34,449 bases of DNA. Origin: Chara braunii. Taxonomy: Eukaryota; Streptophyta; Charophyceae; Charales; Characeae. The stretch covers positions 1,657,287 to 1,691,735 of the forward strand of contig BFEA01000125.1 of the NCBI GenBank assembly GCA_003427395.1, in the 5' to 3' direction. The notes beneath the pieces are model-generated. The model ran no database searches. It was not told the origin of the DNA and saw nothing but the letters and a program-made list of their open reading frames with translations. Of this stretch, positions 20,610 to 32,829 are shown in pieces. The position numbers and the translations under genes were made by a program. How positions within the stretch are numbered: the first letter of the stretch is position 1; each line of letters begins with the position of its first letter.

Positions 20610-20644
20610 GCAGATGGGCCCAATCCCACAATTTCCACTGATCA

Positions 20645-21215
20645 AATTTGGTGATTTTTCGCGCTTAGAAAAATAAGAGAAACAATCTGAAAATTTGAGA
20701 TCATATAAATTAAGTCGTGGTAATTACGGAACAAATATCTGAAAAAATAAACCATCAAATAAATGTCGTGCAAATTCGTCATATTTTTCATTTTTGTCAC
20801 TCTAGCGAGTGGGTCAAAGGGAAAATTACCTTAACTTCTGTGATTTTTCACGCTCCGAAGAACGCCTTGAAAACTCTAAACATTTACGAGTCTATAGATT
20901 TGGTTGTGATTTTTTCAATAAAAATATTTTAATTAAAAATAAAAGTTACTGAAATAAATGTTACGCCGATTTGTCTTATTTTTGATTTTTGCCACACTAC
21001 TAATTGTGGACCAACGAGAAACATATCCCAATTTCAGCTATTTTTCATTCTCAGAAAAATTCATAAACAAATCTGAAAATTAAAGGGTCTGTAGGTTTGG
21101 TCGTGATATTTTTAAAAATTTTAGTTTTAAAAAACTTAAAATTTATTTTATTCATGAAATAAGAGTGGTGGAGGCAATATGTCGTATTTTTCATTTTTGG
21201 GCCTCTATGAGGTCT
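20645..21215. repeat. Satellite-like repeat, three diverged units of about 195-208 bp
   Basis: The phrase CGTCATATTTTTCATTTTTG at 20777 recurs as variants at about 20972 and 21180. A second phrase, TGATTTTTCGCGC-like followed by GAAAA, recurs at about 20650, 20840 and 21035. Units are AT-rich and well diverged. No open frame is shared. Confidence 0.7.
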
Positions 21216-21406
21216 CCGCACTATGCTACTGGTAACCCTCATGAACATGTGCTACCGGTCCCCTGACTTTCACAATGTCGGATAGAGTGGTGGTTTAAAC
21301 CACAAGTGCACGCCGCCTCTTTTCCCTAGTGTATGCAGTAAACAACAAACTTTTTTTTAGGGTCGGTAGAGGGTCGATGACGAAGTCTAACTGCGCCCTA
21401 TTTGAA

Positions 21407-21529
21407 TACGGTGCAGGCCTAACAGGTTCAATGGTAGGGTGCCCGACGATAGGTCTCGAGTATAATAATACGGCGCAGGCCTACCAGGTTCAATGGTGGG
21501 GTGCCTGACGATAGGTCTCGAATATAATA
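21407..21529. repeat. 62-bp tandem duplication
   Basis: GCAGGCCTAACAGGTTCAAT (21413) and GCAGGCCTACCAGGTTCAAT (21475) begin two copies that both end near GATAGGTCTCGA. The GGTTCAAT step is B-box-like but no tRNA fold was found. Confidence 0.85.
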
Positions 21530-21821
21530 CCTGATAGACGGTGGGGGGAGGGGAACAGACAACAACAAAAACGGAAAAAAAAAAAAAAACCTTTTCGCAG
21601 TCACAAAAATTCAAAGGTAGCAAATAGACCTTACCACATTCTTATTCGATGGACAACAGTGTTCGTTGCATAGTAATAAAGAGGAAAAAAAATATAAACT
21701 ACCCACAATGCTGCCATTGGTATTGTTATTTTTATAATGTCATAAAGAGGGCACATGGTCGCGAGCGAGGAAGAAAGTCACGGAGACAAACAGATAGAGA
21801 CAGAGAGAGAGAGAGAGAGAG

Positions 21822-21861
<40 letters not shown>

Positions 21862-22681
21862 GAGAGAGAGAGAGACAAAAAAAGCAAAAAAAAACGGACA
21901 TTTCGCCCTCGCTCCACTGCTCGCCACATGCACAAAACAAAAATGGTATAATGTTGTATCTTTCAATGGTTTAGCGGAAAATTCATTCTTATTTTGCACA
22001 TTTGGTGAGCACTGCCGTACCGATGGGCAATTATATCAGTCCTCATAATGGCATATACGTGTGTTTGTTTTCAACTTTCAGGGATAGATTGATTACGAAT
22101 CTTCCCCGGAAAGTTCGGAACATATACCCGCATATGTGATTTGGAACACCACACACATGCCGAACTCTATTTTGACTTATGCCTTTTTTTTTTTTTTTTT
22201 TTTTTTTAATTTATCTCTCACACACACACACACTCACACACACACATAGTCGGAGGGCGGGGTGTCCCGAGGGCGGGGTGTCCCGACCCTAAGTGGTGTA
22301 TCATGCACACCCTTTATGTAGATGGTTTTCATATTGTATACCAGATGTTTTTTGTCTCCGGTCTGTTCCTTGACCAGTCCTTGCTAGCACCTCACTAGCA
22401 AAAGGAAGGGGATGAGCCACTGGACTTTTCTTTGGTCCACACAGATTCGACACCTTGTTGTACAACTAGATGTAAAGGTCGTATCGTCGGCTTAAGAATT
22501 TTTACTGCGCGTCGAGATGTACTTGACCAATTTGTGGGATGGCCTTTCCTATGTAGTCGCTATCGAAGCTAAGAAAAAAAAAAAGATAAAAAAGTATATC
22601 GTCAGACTAGTAAGCTATGCCAAAATCAGGACCTTTGTTTTAGTTTTATCAGATCATATGATCCACAACAGTTACGACGGA

Positions 22682-22683
<2 letters not shown>
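21530..22683. repeat. Simple-repeat-rich gene-free stretch
   Basis: Holds a GA-A-GA compound tract (21801-21875), a T run (22184-22207) followed by CA repeats (22217-22246), and two adjacent copies of GAGGGCGGGGTGTCCC (22253-22284). No gene is recognised. Confidence 0.7.
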
Positions 22684-22742
<59 letters not shown>

Positions 22743-22743
22743 G

Positions 22744-22774
<31 letters not shown>
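22684..22774 (+). repeat. Long T runs split by GGGG
   Basis: About 58 T, then GGGG, then 29 T. Such tracts are unstable and their length in an assembly is unreliable. Confidence 0.9.
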
Positions 22775-22777
<3 letters not shown>

Positions 22778-23871
22778 AAGTTTATTCGCAGGAAAACGAA
22801 TGGTTTGCTTTTGATTTTGAAAGTCATGAGTGAGCGATCTAAACTGAGTCGACCTCTTGCGTTTTATTTGTCGGAGGCATGATCTGCCAAGCATCGCAGT
22901 GGAAAACTTCAAATTGGGGGTACTCGCTACCGCTTTGGTAGGAAGTCAATCACTTTTGCGGAAAGTCATCAACCTCATTAGTGGTAGTTTAAAAACTGCT
23001 TTTAAAGGAGAAAGAGCGTATATCGGTATCGCATTATGGAACCATTGTGCACTAAACATGTAGCCTTTTCAAACCAAGTTGAAAAAAATAATAGATCCAG
23101 GTCGTAGAGTCATGCTCTAGCAGTGATCGTTCAATTTTTATCATTAATCGAATCTTTTTTATTTGTCAAAAAAAATATTATTATTATTATTATTATTTTA
23201 ATAAGCACTTTGAGGGATTTTTGTGCCTCTCAATGAGAACACAGAGACCATGATGTTTTTAAAGTATATAAAATTTAGTTTTTTTACTATTCGTACTGTT
23301 GATTAAAAAAAAACATGTATAGGCGTGTATTATCTTTGCGTCGTTGTGTAAGTTGGGATAGATTTACAGAGAAAAAATGTGCTTAGGCCACGACTGTCTG
23401 AGCTTGGTTGTCAAGCGTCCTGCATGTCTTGAGTAAGTAAGCGTGCAAGTAGTCGCTACTGGCGTTAGGCTCTGACTATTGCGAAAGAGAGTGACTATGA
23501 CATACTGCAAAGGATAGCACGATTATAGGCTTAGACACTTGAAGTATTTATGAAGTTGGGAGTCTAAAACTGACAACGGTGCTATAGTGAACGTTATTTT
23601 AAATTATAGTAAGTATGATAGAATAGTTGAATTGAAAATTAATGTTTACGAGGGAAAGGAGCAAAAAATTATAAGAGATGATAATATGCAAGCGACCATT
23701 ATGGAGGCCCGTGGCAAGTTTGAATGGACGTACAAACGAGACTGGGTGATTGCGGCCCTGCAAGTCACTATCACTTACCATGAAGTGGGGACCTCGATGA
23801 CACCACCTACCCACCACAGTCATAGGTCATCTCGCGACGCAAGGACCAAGATAGAAAAGTCACAAGATAGT

Positions 23872-23874
<3 letters not shown>
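22775..23874. other. Gene-free stretch
   Basis: AT-biased, with an ATT trinucleotide run near 23174-23195. No coding or RNA gene is supported. Confidence 0.5.

Positions 23875-23923
<49 letters not shown>
23875..23923 (+). repeat. GA microsatellite
   Basis: Uninterrupted GA run of about 24 units inside an open frame of 166 codons. The frame is open mainly because of the repeat. Confidence 0.95.
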
Positions 23924-23930
<7 letters not shown>

Positions 23931-25789
23931 CTTTATTGTTGTTGGTGTCATCTATTACCATGCGCGACACTCATGGTTCTGCATTCGTTATGGAAGCAAT
24001 GAACGTACAATGCAATATTTGAGAGGCAGAGTGACTTATGAGGGAGATATACTGGGTGTTGTCATGATATGTGAAATTAGATTGTGAATTGACGTGTGTA
24101 CGATTTTTGCAAATAACGTACAATTGCTTCACAATTGACGTCGCTTAGTGAGTGCAAGTCTCATAACTAAATTGTATTTTAACAAAATAAAAATTGTGAT
24201 TGGTTTTTGAGCAATGTTTATCGTATTGTACCGGGGATTTCTTCAAACTGTTAACTGTTATTTTGTTGTTGTTCTGCAAGGGTTCCTCCACTTTATCAAG
24301 AATCCAAGTAAATCAACGTTCGGTCATCTGTCAATTAGTGGAGATCAAAGATTCCAACATCATTCTCAACATTCAAAAAATTGATGAACTTATGTTGAAC
24401 TCTTGAAGATCCGTTGTCAAAACATAATTTACGTAATGTTGACCAACATCAATTCGAGGGAAAAAAAAAATGTACATTTAATCTCGTGAGGGGGAGAGAA
24501 GAGAATAACGAATGAGCGGTTATGACACATTTTGTCAGTATAAGCACAACAATATATAGCTCTCTATATATACTTGCACATTGTTATTAGGACAATACCT
24601 CGAAAACCTTTTGTTCGACCATCCATTAAAACAATCACACATTGATGAACGAAAAAAGTCGGTGAGAAATATTTTTTACATTTTTACTTTGACATAAAAA
24701 TATGATGATTTTTTAAATTCACATATTGAAAATTTTGTCATTATATTTATGATGTGCCAGTATAAAAAATCTTGACGTTATAATATATTTGATGAGACTT
24801 TGAACGCAATTTACTTAAAAAAATCTTCATTTCGTCAAAATGATGTAGGTGGAAAGAATGATAAATGAATAGTATATACTTCACTGTATATATATATTTG
24901 TATATTTTTGTATACATCTGTATATACTAGAACGTAATATATGTATGTATATCATACTTGTGGAGCACTTCGTCGGTGCACGTTTAAACACTTGCGTCAT
25001 GCGCCATGCGCAAATCAGTGATGCGCTCAATTGTTTGCGTTTTTTTTATAGGAGTGTTTGTGTAGAGCGCAGAGAGAGAGAGCAAAGGACTCCTTCTACA
25101 CACAACAGATGACCCCTGCATGTAACGTGAAGGGTCTTCCCAAAAATAACATAGAGTCTCCACGGAATCGAGACCAACGTTAAGTTTGAAGCGGAGCAGG
25201 AGCTGGTCGAATGTACTATAGATTCGAATTCAAATCTGTGTTTCAACAGTTATGGGTTCCTTAGTTTCCTCACTTACCTCTGTGCACATGATTATCAGAG
25301 CTTCGCTGCACTACTCACATGTTTGCATAAAATTAAAATGAATGTAACGCTAAAACATGAAACCATACACTATCATATGTGTTGTCTTTTGCGCATATGG
25401 TCAGTAGCGGGTAGCGGCCCTTAGGGTTATTGCACGTATTCATGATAAAAAGAAAACGAAAAACAAAGAATTACGTCTAGTAATGAAGATGTCACCCATA
25501 ACCACAGATACATAAACTTGAATATAAATATGTACTAATTATTGTCAGTCACTCAAACAAACCTTAAATCCTAACGCCCATCTCTGTTTCACTATGAATC
25601 CTTACTTTACACAAATAGGACATGCACACCTACACGCAGACACATACATACAGTTTTGAAGTACGATGCGGCCCCAATATTTTTTCCTCTTTAAGTTTGA
25701 TTTTAGAAGTGAGGGGCATGTTGGGCACTACTTTGTCTTATTGAAGTTTATTTTTTTTTTGTATTTCTTTTAGGTTTATAGTTTCATCA

Positions 25790-25813
25790 CATGCGCATGC
25801 ATGCATGCGCATG
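25790..25813. repeat. 24-bp perfect palindrome of alternating purine and pyrimidine
   Basis: The tract starts CATGCGCATGCA and is its own reverse complement over 24 bp. Every step alternates pyrimidine and purine, the composition that favours Z-DNA or a cruciform. It stands out in an AT-rich setting. Confidence 0.9.
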
Positions 25814-26049
25814 CGCTCTGTGCTGCACCTTCCACGACCCTGCACAAGTGATGCGCCACAAGTATGATGTACATATGATGTATATATGATGTATATATAT
25901 GTTTATAATTATATATATTTTCTTATCTAAAAAATATGAGTAATATAATAAAAATATAACGGGAAGCAAAATATGAAAATGATGTAGTATATAAATCTGT
26001 TTTTCGTTTATTTTTTTCTAAGAAAATAGGTAAACATATGCATTTTTCG

Positions 26050-26945
26050 ATGTGTATCAACGTAACCCCTGCATTCGAAAAGGTCGCAGAGTTGTAACAT
26101 ATGATTTTTTGTTATCATATTTATTCATTCATTTTTTTTTTAATATTTATTTGTCTATTTATTTATCTATTTTACTTTATCTGTTTTTTTTTATGACATA
26201 GTCCACGACTGCGTACCTTTTTTGAATACAATATGTCCATAGGTTCACTAAAGTCACACTCTCGTGTATAATATATTATATTTTTCATTTTTATCTCGTT
26301 CTTTTAAGTTCGAAGCACTCGTTCCTTGAAGTTTGAAGCACATCGACCTTTCAAAGATCAGTAGGAGCAAAGCATTGTTAAAAGTCAAGTTACAATATAT
26401 ATTATATATATATATGTATCATTATGCAATAGAAAGTTTGTCAAATGTTTTGGGGGCCCAGAGATGACCCTCTAATGTTCGAGGGTTCTGGGTCTCATTC
26501 GGGGTCGGAAACCTAAAGGTTGTCTCCCAATGAAGTTACCTATATATATATATAGTGTTTGTTTTTGTTGAAATATTTTGTTTGGAAACAAGTAAAGATA
26601 TGTATTTTTTCCAATCCCTGCATTCGAAATGACAAAGTGGTTTTAAACTCCTACCTCTCTATTAATTTTTACTCATTCATTTCTTTCTTTCTAAAATTTT
26701 TGTATTTATCTATTGACATAGTTATCTATTGATATGTATTTTTTTATCTATCCTTTAGGGGTTATAGTCCGCTACTTCATACCTTTCTTTCCATAATATT
26801 GTGCTTAGGTTGGTTAATACTACAAAGTCGTGAACTGTATGTCATGTTTTCTCTTTTTTTGTCACTCCTAAATGTTTGAAACACTTCGTCTTTTTAAGAT
26901 AAGAAGGCAAGAAACATAGTGAAAACTCAGGCTACAAGAAAATTG
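26050..26945. repeat. Ancient duplication of a block of about 350 bp, offset about 550 bp
   Basis: Landmarks occur in the same order in 26050-26400 and 26600-26945: CCCTGCATTCGAAA, a TTCATTC-to-TTTATCTAT tract, a TAGTCC(A/G)C(G/T)AC box, TTTGAA(G/A)CAC and AAA(G/C)TCA(A/G)G. Divergence is high, so the duplication is old. No coding content. Confidence 0.6.
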
Positions 26946-27358
26946 TACACAAGATATAATAGTGCAGTCAGCACAACCCCCGATTCAATTACCCAATTTT
27001 GCGATCTTCTACCTCTTTTCATAACTCCGTGATATACTTATCGAATTTTCATCATTCAAAGCAACTCACAATTTTTTTCTTTGTTATATTTATCGTCGTA
27101 CATGTCATTTTTATCATAATCAGAAGACTATGACATTTCTTACTGACCATAGCACATTTGTCACAATCATCTTCATTGTACCTGATCACATTCATCATCA
27201 TTATAATACCTCACATCAGTAATCAAACAATACAACACTTTATTGAAACAAATAAGTGATACTTCATAAACAAGAAGTACACTAAGTTATGTTATCACTT
27301 AAACATGCAAAAAGTAAGGCACATCATACTGACTATAAGTAGTACATAAAGCGATAAT

Positions 27359-27418
27359 AACCTAACCCAACCTTTACTTAACTGACATAACCTAACCCAA
27401 CCGTTACTTAACTGACAT
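27359..27418. repeat. 30-bp direct repeat, two copies
   Basis: AACCTAACCCAACC(T/G)TTACT... is present twice head to tail with one difference. Confidence 0.92.
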
Positions 27419-28344
27419 ATGCATCGCACAAAAATGAGACATCACTCACACAAAGAGTACAACACGCTATATTAATTAAACTATTGTATCCCTCACACAA
27501 ACACTACAACTAGGTACAATAACTTTTGGTTTGAAGCATATCTTATTTTCTAAGATGCGTAGTTGTGATTCATTATTTAAAAAATGAATTAAAAAAAAAT
27601 AGACTTAATTTTTAATTTTTAATTTTTACCTTATTTAGGTGATAAGTGTTAACATTCAAATGTTAAAATAATGTGATGTAGACATTACTTTCAATACCCC
27701 ATAATTTTATACGCTTTATCTTTTTTATTTCAACAATACTTTTAAGTTTGTTAAATAATCTAGCATAGTGAAACTTTCAATTTAGTTTATTTTTTATGAC
27801 ATATATATTTAATGTGGATTCAGGTAAACTTGCAATATCCAATCAACCGTTCCTGACATTGTTTTATGTGTCATCACCTCATAATATAATGACATGATTT
27901 CAGAGTTATCACGAACAATAAAATATGCAATATTTGAATATTAGAGAGCTTGATATTCAATTTCGCTGCTTCAAAATTAAAACGACAAAATATCGCATCG
28001 AAGGACACAACTAATATACTATAATAAATATTTGTCCTCATTATTCACACTCTGAAAAAATGATATATCATACATGGTTGCAAGATAGGCATCACATTTG
28101 TATTATACAAAATAACCGGGTTCTTTACTTTTCATCCACAGTAACGGTAAAGAGTTATTAACTGACAAATATATAAAATTTTGAAACATACAAGTTTTGT
28201 ACTAAAATTATGGCTGGACAATTCTATATTTTTGTATCGAAAACATTATTGATTTGAACGTCGTTCTTCATCCTCCGAAACTTGATTAAATACCTTTGAT
28301 GAACCAATGGACATTTTCCCCTCCCCCCTTTTAATTATCTACCC

Positions 28345-28396
<52 letters not shown>

Positions 28397-28408
28397 GTCT
28401 ATCTATCT
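28345..28408 (+). repeat. CTAT tetranucleotide microsatellite
   Basis: About 15 ATCT units with one GTCT interruption. Confidence 0.95.
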
Positions 28409-29220
28409 CTCATACACATACACAGACACACTTGTCGGGGCGCCGGGGATTTTAAACGTCGGACGTTGTCCGACTTTTTCGTTGAATTGAAGGACTTTAT
28501 GAGACCGACGTTGCGAAAAGTTTGCTCAGACTAAGCTTATGACCAAAGACTGAAACTTTCATAAACTATAGTTCAGACGTTTGTGTCATCCGACGATAAA
28601 GGCGATAGTCGACAGTTTTGACGAGGCCGCAGAGGCATGCAGACATGAAAATGCTAGAACCAGACCCAGCCACGCGATTTAGAGCCTAAGTAGGCTAAAA
28701 AAGAGGGACACGCCGGGTATAGTGATGCAGCGCAGGGAAAATATAATTTATTTATTCTTTTCGAAACTCGTCGGGTTTGAATTCGAGCCAGGGGGCTCGC
28801 AGGCCGATGCCGAGGCCTACTCGGTTTGGTGACCAATCACGCCTTGGTCACACAACCAACCGACGGGGCAGGGCTTGCAAGGCTACAAGGAGGAGGAAGT
28901 TCAGAGTCAAGAACTGCTCCAATAGGTAGGACATCTGACTGTTATCCTGTAGAGACCGGGATCGAACCTCGAATATGCCACCACTGGGTTAACTCCTTTT
29001 GGAGCAGCCCCGCCATAAGGAGTTTGAGCCTGGACGATTTCGGCCGCACGATCATCAAGATTATGCGATAGAAATCCGCCGCGCCAAGATTAACCTAACC
29101 CCTACGCAAGGATGACACGCATAAATCGAGAAAAGGACCATTTTTTTTTTCTTTCCCGTAAGGAATCGAACTCAGGTCCACATATCCGAAGGAAGGGGGG
29201 AAAACGCCAGCAAGGCGTAA
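28409..29220. repeat. Gene-free stretch with tRNA-like remnants
   Basis: At 28920-28975 the plus strand reads GGTAGGACATCTGACTGTTA, very like the D-to-anticodon part of a tRNA, followed by GGGATCGAACC. On the minus strand the same place reads GAGGTTCGATCCC, a good B-box. Further minus-strand B-box-like motifs lie at about 28775 and 29168 (GAGTTCGATTCC). Complete cloverleaf folds were not found. They are most likely decayed tRNA-derived retroposons. Confidence 0.35.
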
Positions 29221-29482
29221 GGTAAGAAATAGTGGCCGTTGGCTTATGCCAAGGCCTTCACTACTAAAAAAAAAAAAAAAAAAAAGAGGGGGGGAAGGAA
29301 AGAAAAAAAAAGAAGCAACGAGGCAACTGCCTCGTGAGAGTGAAAGGTAAAAGAACACCCTCTTCAGGCTGTGTAGGAGCAAGCTCAGCTCCCTACTTTG
29401 AGCAGTCCGAATATTCGTAGCCGCGAGATCTAGAATCTCATGGTTCACAATGACGTGCGTGAAGGAGGGATTGAGGGATTGA

Positions 29483-29545
<63 letters not shown>

Positions 29546-29619
29546 CTGGGAGGATGAGAGAGAGGAGAACCTACTCCTTTCAACCTGCCAGCTACATTTC
29601 CGTTGTCGGAGGGAAGGGG

Positions 29620-29650
<31 letters not shown>

Positions 29651-30560
29651 TAGAAAACTTTATCAGATTTTGATGAAAATCTGTATTTTTTTGTTTGCGC
29701 CAATATTGTTTTGGTGGCGTAAAACAATTTTGTCGGCCTTGAATTTTTTTATGTAGGTAGCCAAGCACCTACGCCATGCGCGTAAAGTTTTTCAGATTTT
29801 TGTATTGGGCGAATGTTTTTTTGAAAATCATCAAAGTCGGGGTATCCCGCTCTGAGTATGCCGGGATTCGAACTCGTGAATTTTCACGAGTTGTTTCTCT
29901 ACTTCTCCTAACCTGCAACTGCCCTCCCCGTTTTCAGGGGAGGGCAGAGGGAAAGGAGGGAGCGTTGCTGGTTTTAACAGGATGCACCTGGCTAAAGAAA
30001 GGGTCGGGTGCATTATAGTTATAGTTGGTTTTATTTTCGTTTTTATCTTGTTTATTCTTGTTTATTTTTCTTTATTTTTGTGCACTCTCGTGAGGACACT
30101 TGTCCTCACGAGATGTTACCCTTGGTAGAAGCTGCCAGAGGTAACTGTCAGATCCACGTTTTTAGAGGGAGCCTGAAAATTGAGGGGTCATAACGGAAAA
30201 GGCTAAGTACAGCCTTTTGCCCAATATATCTACCCTGGAAAAAGAGTCCAGATACATGAAACTGAAAGGGGTTGTATTTTTCTAACCCCTTATCAGAAAA
30301 ACAAAAGTAAAGCAGATTTGGAAATGACAATAGCTCAACTATCTCCTGAATTCCGAGATAGTTGAGATAAAAAAAAGAAAATTAAAAATAAGGCGGTGTA
30401 GGGAACTGCCTCCACTAAGGTTGTGGCTGTGGTGCGACCACAATTAGCCTTGGATCTTCGTCAGATCAAGGGCTCACTGTGAACCCGCAATTTTGCCTTG
30501 GGGCTAAAGTGACGACCAACACTCCTCAGCCACTATAAAAAAGACAGTTGTCCCTAACTG
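29221..30560. repeat. Cluster of short perfect inverted repeats (hairpins)
   Basis: Perfect stems are at 29318-29335 (8 bp, loop 2), 29871-29892 (10 bp, loop 2), 29919-29947 (11 bp, loop 7), 30087-30112 (11 bp, loop 4), 30197-30218 (8 bp, loop 6), 30266-30291 (8 bp, loop 10) and 30334-30366 (12 bp, loop 9). A GA run (29485-29541) and an A run (29621-29648) lie among them. The minus strand near 29860-29878 reads GAGTTCGAATCCCGG, another B-box. No protein gene is supported. Confidence 0.7.
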
Positions 30561-30899
30561 CCACACAAAAACACTCGTGCTGCCAGTGTGTGGCAACATA
30601 TTTGGGTGTCGTCATGATGTTGGAGGAGCTACTGGAGACGGCGCTGGAGGAGGCTGAAAGACTGCAAAAGAGCGTCGGATGAGGAGGATAGCAATAGCCG
30701 GGGCAGGGAGCACTCTGCTCCATCCTCAGGCTGGTGCTGGGCCTTTGGGACAGTTCTTGGGACCGCGCTACTGGACCGGGACTTTGAGGCAGGAGTTGTA
30801 CTTTGTTCAAGTCCAAAGCTTTATTAATTTGACGGCGGGACTTCCTCTGCAGTAACAGGCTGAAAGGTGGCGCAGGTGGAGGTACAAGCGAAATTGGAC
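30561..30899. other. Gene-free stretch
   Basis: A minus-strand frame of 138 codons is open here but has a Ser/Pro-rich, domain-less composition. I do not support it as a gene. Confidence 0.45.
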
Positions 30900-31210
30900 C
30901 ACGACAGGCTGCTTCCCCACTTTTGTAGGGATATGCTGCCAACGTTTTCAGTATCGACGACGGTTAATTTTGCAACGTTATGTTGCAGAATTTGCGGCGC
31001 GCCTAGTGACACTGAACTGAGGGGAGGTGCTGTCCATTTTTCGGCAGAACAAGATGCAGTCCATTTTGCGGCAAGGCGGAATTGACGTTCCGGTGGGAAT
31101 ATGCTGCCGATTTTTCCCGGCATCAACAACGATAATTTTTTGCATCGTTATGCTGCGGAAATTGGGGTTCGGCAAATGACATCAAGAGGAGAGAAGGTGC
31201 TGGTTTTTTT
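30900..31210. repeat. 168-bp diverged tandem duplication
   Basis: ATATGCTGCC at 30931 and 31099 begins two copies that share (C/G)GTTAT(G)TTGC(A/G)GAA-type phrases and the AATTTTT step. Divergence is moderate. Confidence 0.6.
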
Positions 31211-31479
31211 TTGTTGCGTTGAAGAACACGCCGTCAACGTCGGTGAAGGGGTAAATTGGGGTGAGACTGTTGTGGCGGTATGGCGAGCGGCATTAGTAGT
31301 ATTGGCGACAATCTGCGTATTGGACCACGCCTATCAAGGTGGAACGGCACGCTGATTTTTTTTGTGCATGTGTCAGCGGCAGTGGGGCCCTTTGACCTTG
31401 ACCCAGTGGGACTTTGGGACCGGCGGAGCGAGTGAGTGGGACTGACGATGCCAACGAAGTGCGAACTTAAGTGTTATAT

Positions 31480-31790
31480 TTCTTTTGAGAAGTATGATGA
31501 AAATTATTTTGGCAAGTAACGTCATCAGATGCTGGAAAGGAATAGTGCGGGGCCACTTGGGACCGCATGGGACTATCTGGGGCTAGGTGAGACATGAGTG
31601 GGCGACGCAATGACCATTGGGAGCATGTGGCACTTGCGGTTTTGACACCAGGGAGTGTTATTATTATTTTTTTGAGAGCGTAGTGAGATCTGTTTTGACA
31701 GTTGGGACCATCTGATGCTAAAGGCGGTAGTGCTAGGTCACTTGGGACCACCTGGGATCAGTTGGGACCGACGTGGGACATGGTGGATTT
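31480..31790. repeat. 186-bp diverged tandem duplication with GGGAC boxes
   Basis: CATCAGATGCTG (31523) and CATCTGATGCTA (31709) mark two copies, each followed by CACTTGGGACC and further TGGGAC boxes. The TGGGAC step is scattered from 31400 to 31830. Confidence 0.65.
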
Positions 31791-32629
31791 TTTTTGGGAC
31801 GAGTGTGGCCCTCCATCTTCACACTTGGGACTGCTGCGAGCGAGATTTGCGAGCCAAGAGTAAATGGGGACTAGAGATTGACCCAAGACTTAACTCGGGA
31901 CGATGGTTTCTTCGACGACTCGTATATGTTACTTGGCTTTATTGAGTGAGTCACAGAGTGCTGGACACCACTTCACTCAAGGTCAGTCAGTTGATTGACT
32001 CATATTCTTTTTTACACATGTGTGAGCTCACACTTTGCTTGACCCTGTTTTGTTTTGAATGTTCAAAAGAAAAGGTTGAGTAAAACGTGTGTAATCATAC
32101 ATGTGAAAAGTAGGATCTGACGGACGTATGAGTTGCTGAATTTTCTGGACCTTTGGTTGTTTTTGTATGTGCAGGTAGGTAGAAGGATGCTTGTAAAAGA
32201 GAATGGTTAATACCTTATTGAGATGAGGAAAAAAAAATTATGTTTATACCGTTCATCTGCCGGCTTGGTAAAAGGACTTGTTATTCTGAAAAAAAATAAT
32301 CCAGTGCGTGTCGTAAAACGAATTCGATTGAAATAAAGCAGATAAGGTCAAATGGACTTAGCCTTTTCCTAAAGATTACCCGTTTTATCCCGACTAACCT
32401 TATTTACATGTACCTGTTCAAATGATACTCATTTTTTATCTCCTCTGTCTTCTTTTGGTCCAAGTTACCTTGTGTTATTGGATAAATCTAATGATGATTT
32501 TAATTATTTCGATTATCATTTCAGATGGGATATACATTCCTATCGACTAACAACAGAAAAATTATTGCCTTTTTTTTTTTTTTTTTGATCGTGGGGCCTC
32601 ACTCCCGAACAACCGTTTAAAAACTGTTT
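31791..32629. other. Gene-free stretch
   Basis: No coding, RNA or repeat feature recognised apart from a T run at 32571-32586. Confidence 0.45.
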
Positions 32630-32734
32630 TTCAACTGTTTATCTTGGCACATGCACCATGCTCAACAGGAAGTGAAGGAAACTAACGTGCCTGACTTATG
32701 TAGTCCACATGAAGTGACAAGATAAACAGTTGAA
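32630..32734. repeat. 17-bp perfect inverted repeat with a 71-nt spacer
   Basis: TTCAACTGTTTATCTTG (32630-32646) is the exact reverse complement of 32718-32734. A smaller hairpin built from the same words (AACTGTT-TATC-AACAGTT) stands at 32812-32829, and GTTGAACT(T/A)TGTGT(C/T)GGTAAACTGTT occurs twice between 32729 and 32818. This may be the remains of a small fold-back element. Confidence 0.8.
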
Positions 32735-32829
32735 CTTTGTGTCGGTAAACTGTTGAGAATCTGTTTATATTCTGTTGAACTACGTTTAGAAGGTTGAACT
32801 ATGTGTTGGTAAACTGTTTATCAACAGTT

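Larger units (their letters stand above)
23924..28344. other. AT-rich gene-free region
   Basis: About 4.4 kb with low GC, many TATATA and T-run tracts, and almost no open frames above 60 codons. It contains a diverged duplication (26050-26945), a 30-bp direct repeat (27359-27418) and a 24-bp palindrome (25790-25813). A matrix-attachment or heterochromatic spacer role is possible but cannot be shown from the sequence. Confidence 0.6.

Noticed and set aside
23587-24087. 166-codon plus-strand frame
   Set aside because: Its middle is a GA microsatellite giving Arg-Glu repeats and neither flank shows a domain.
28920-28980. Functional tRNA gene
   Set aside because: The D-anticodon part looks right but the anticodon and T stems do not pair and the B-box is on the other strand.
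30526-30942. 138-codon minus-strand frame rich in Ser and Pro
   Set aside because: No domain and low-complexity composition. The region overlaps the start of a tandem duplication.
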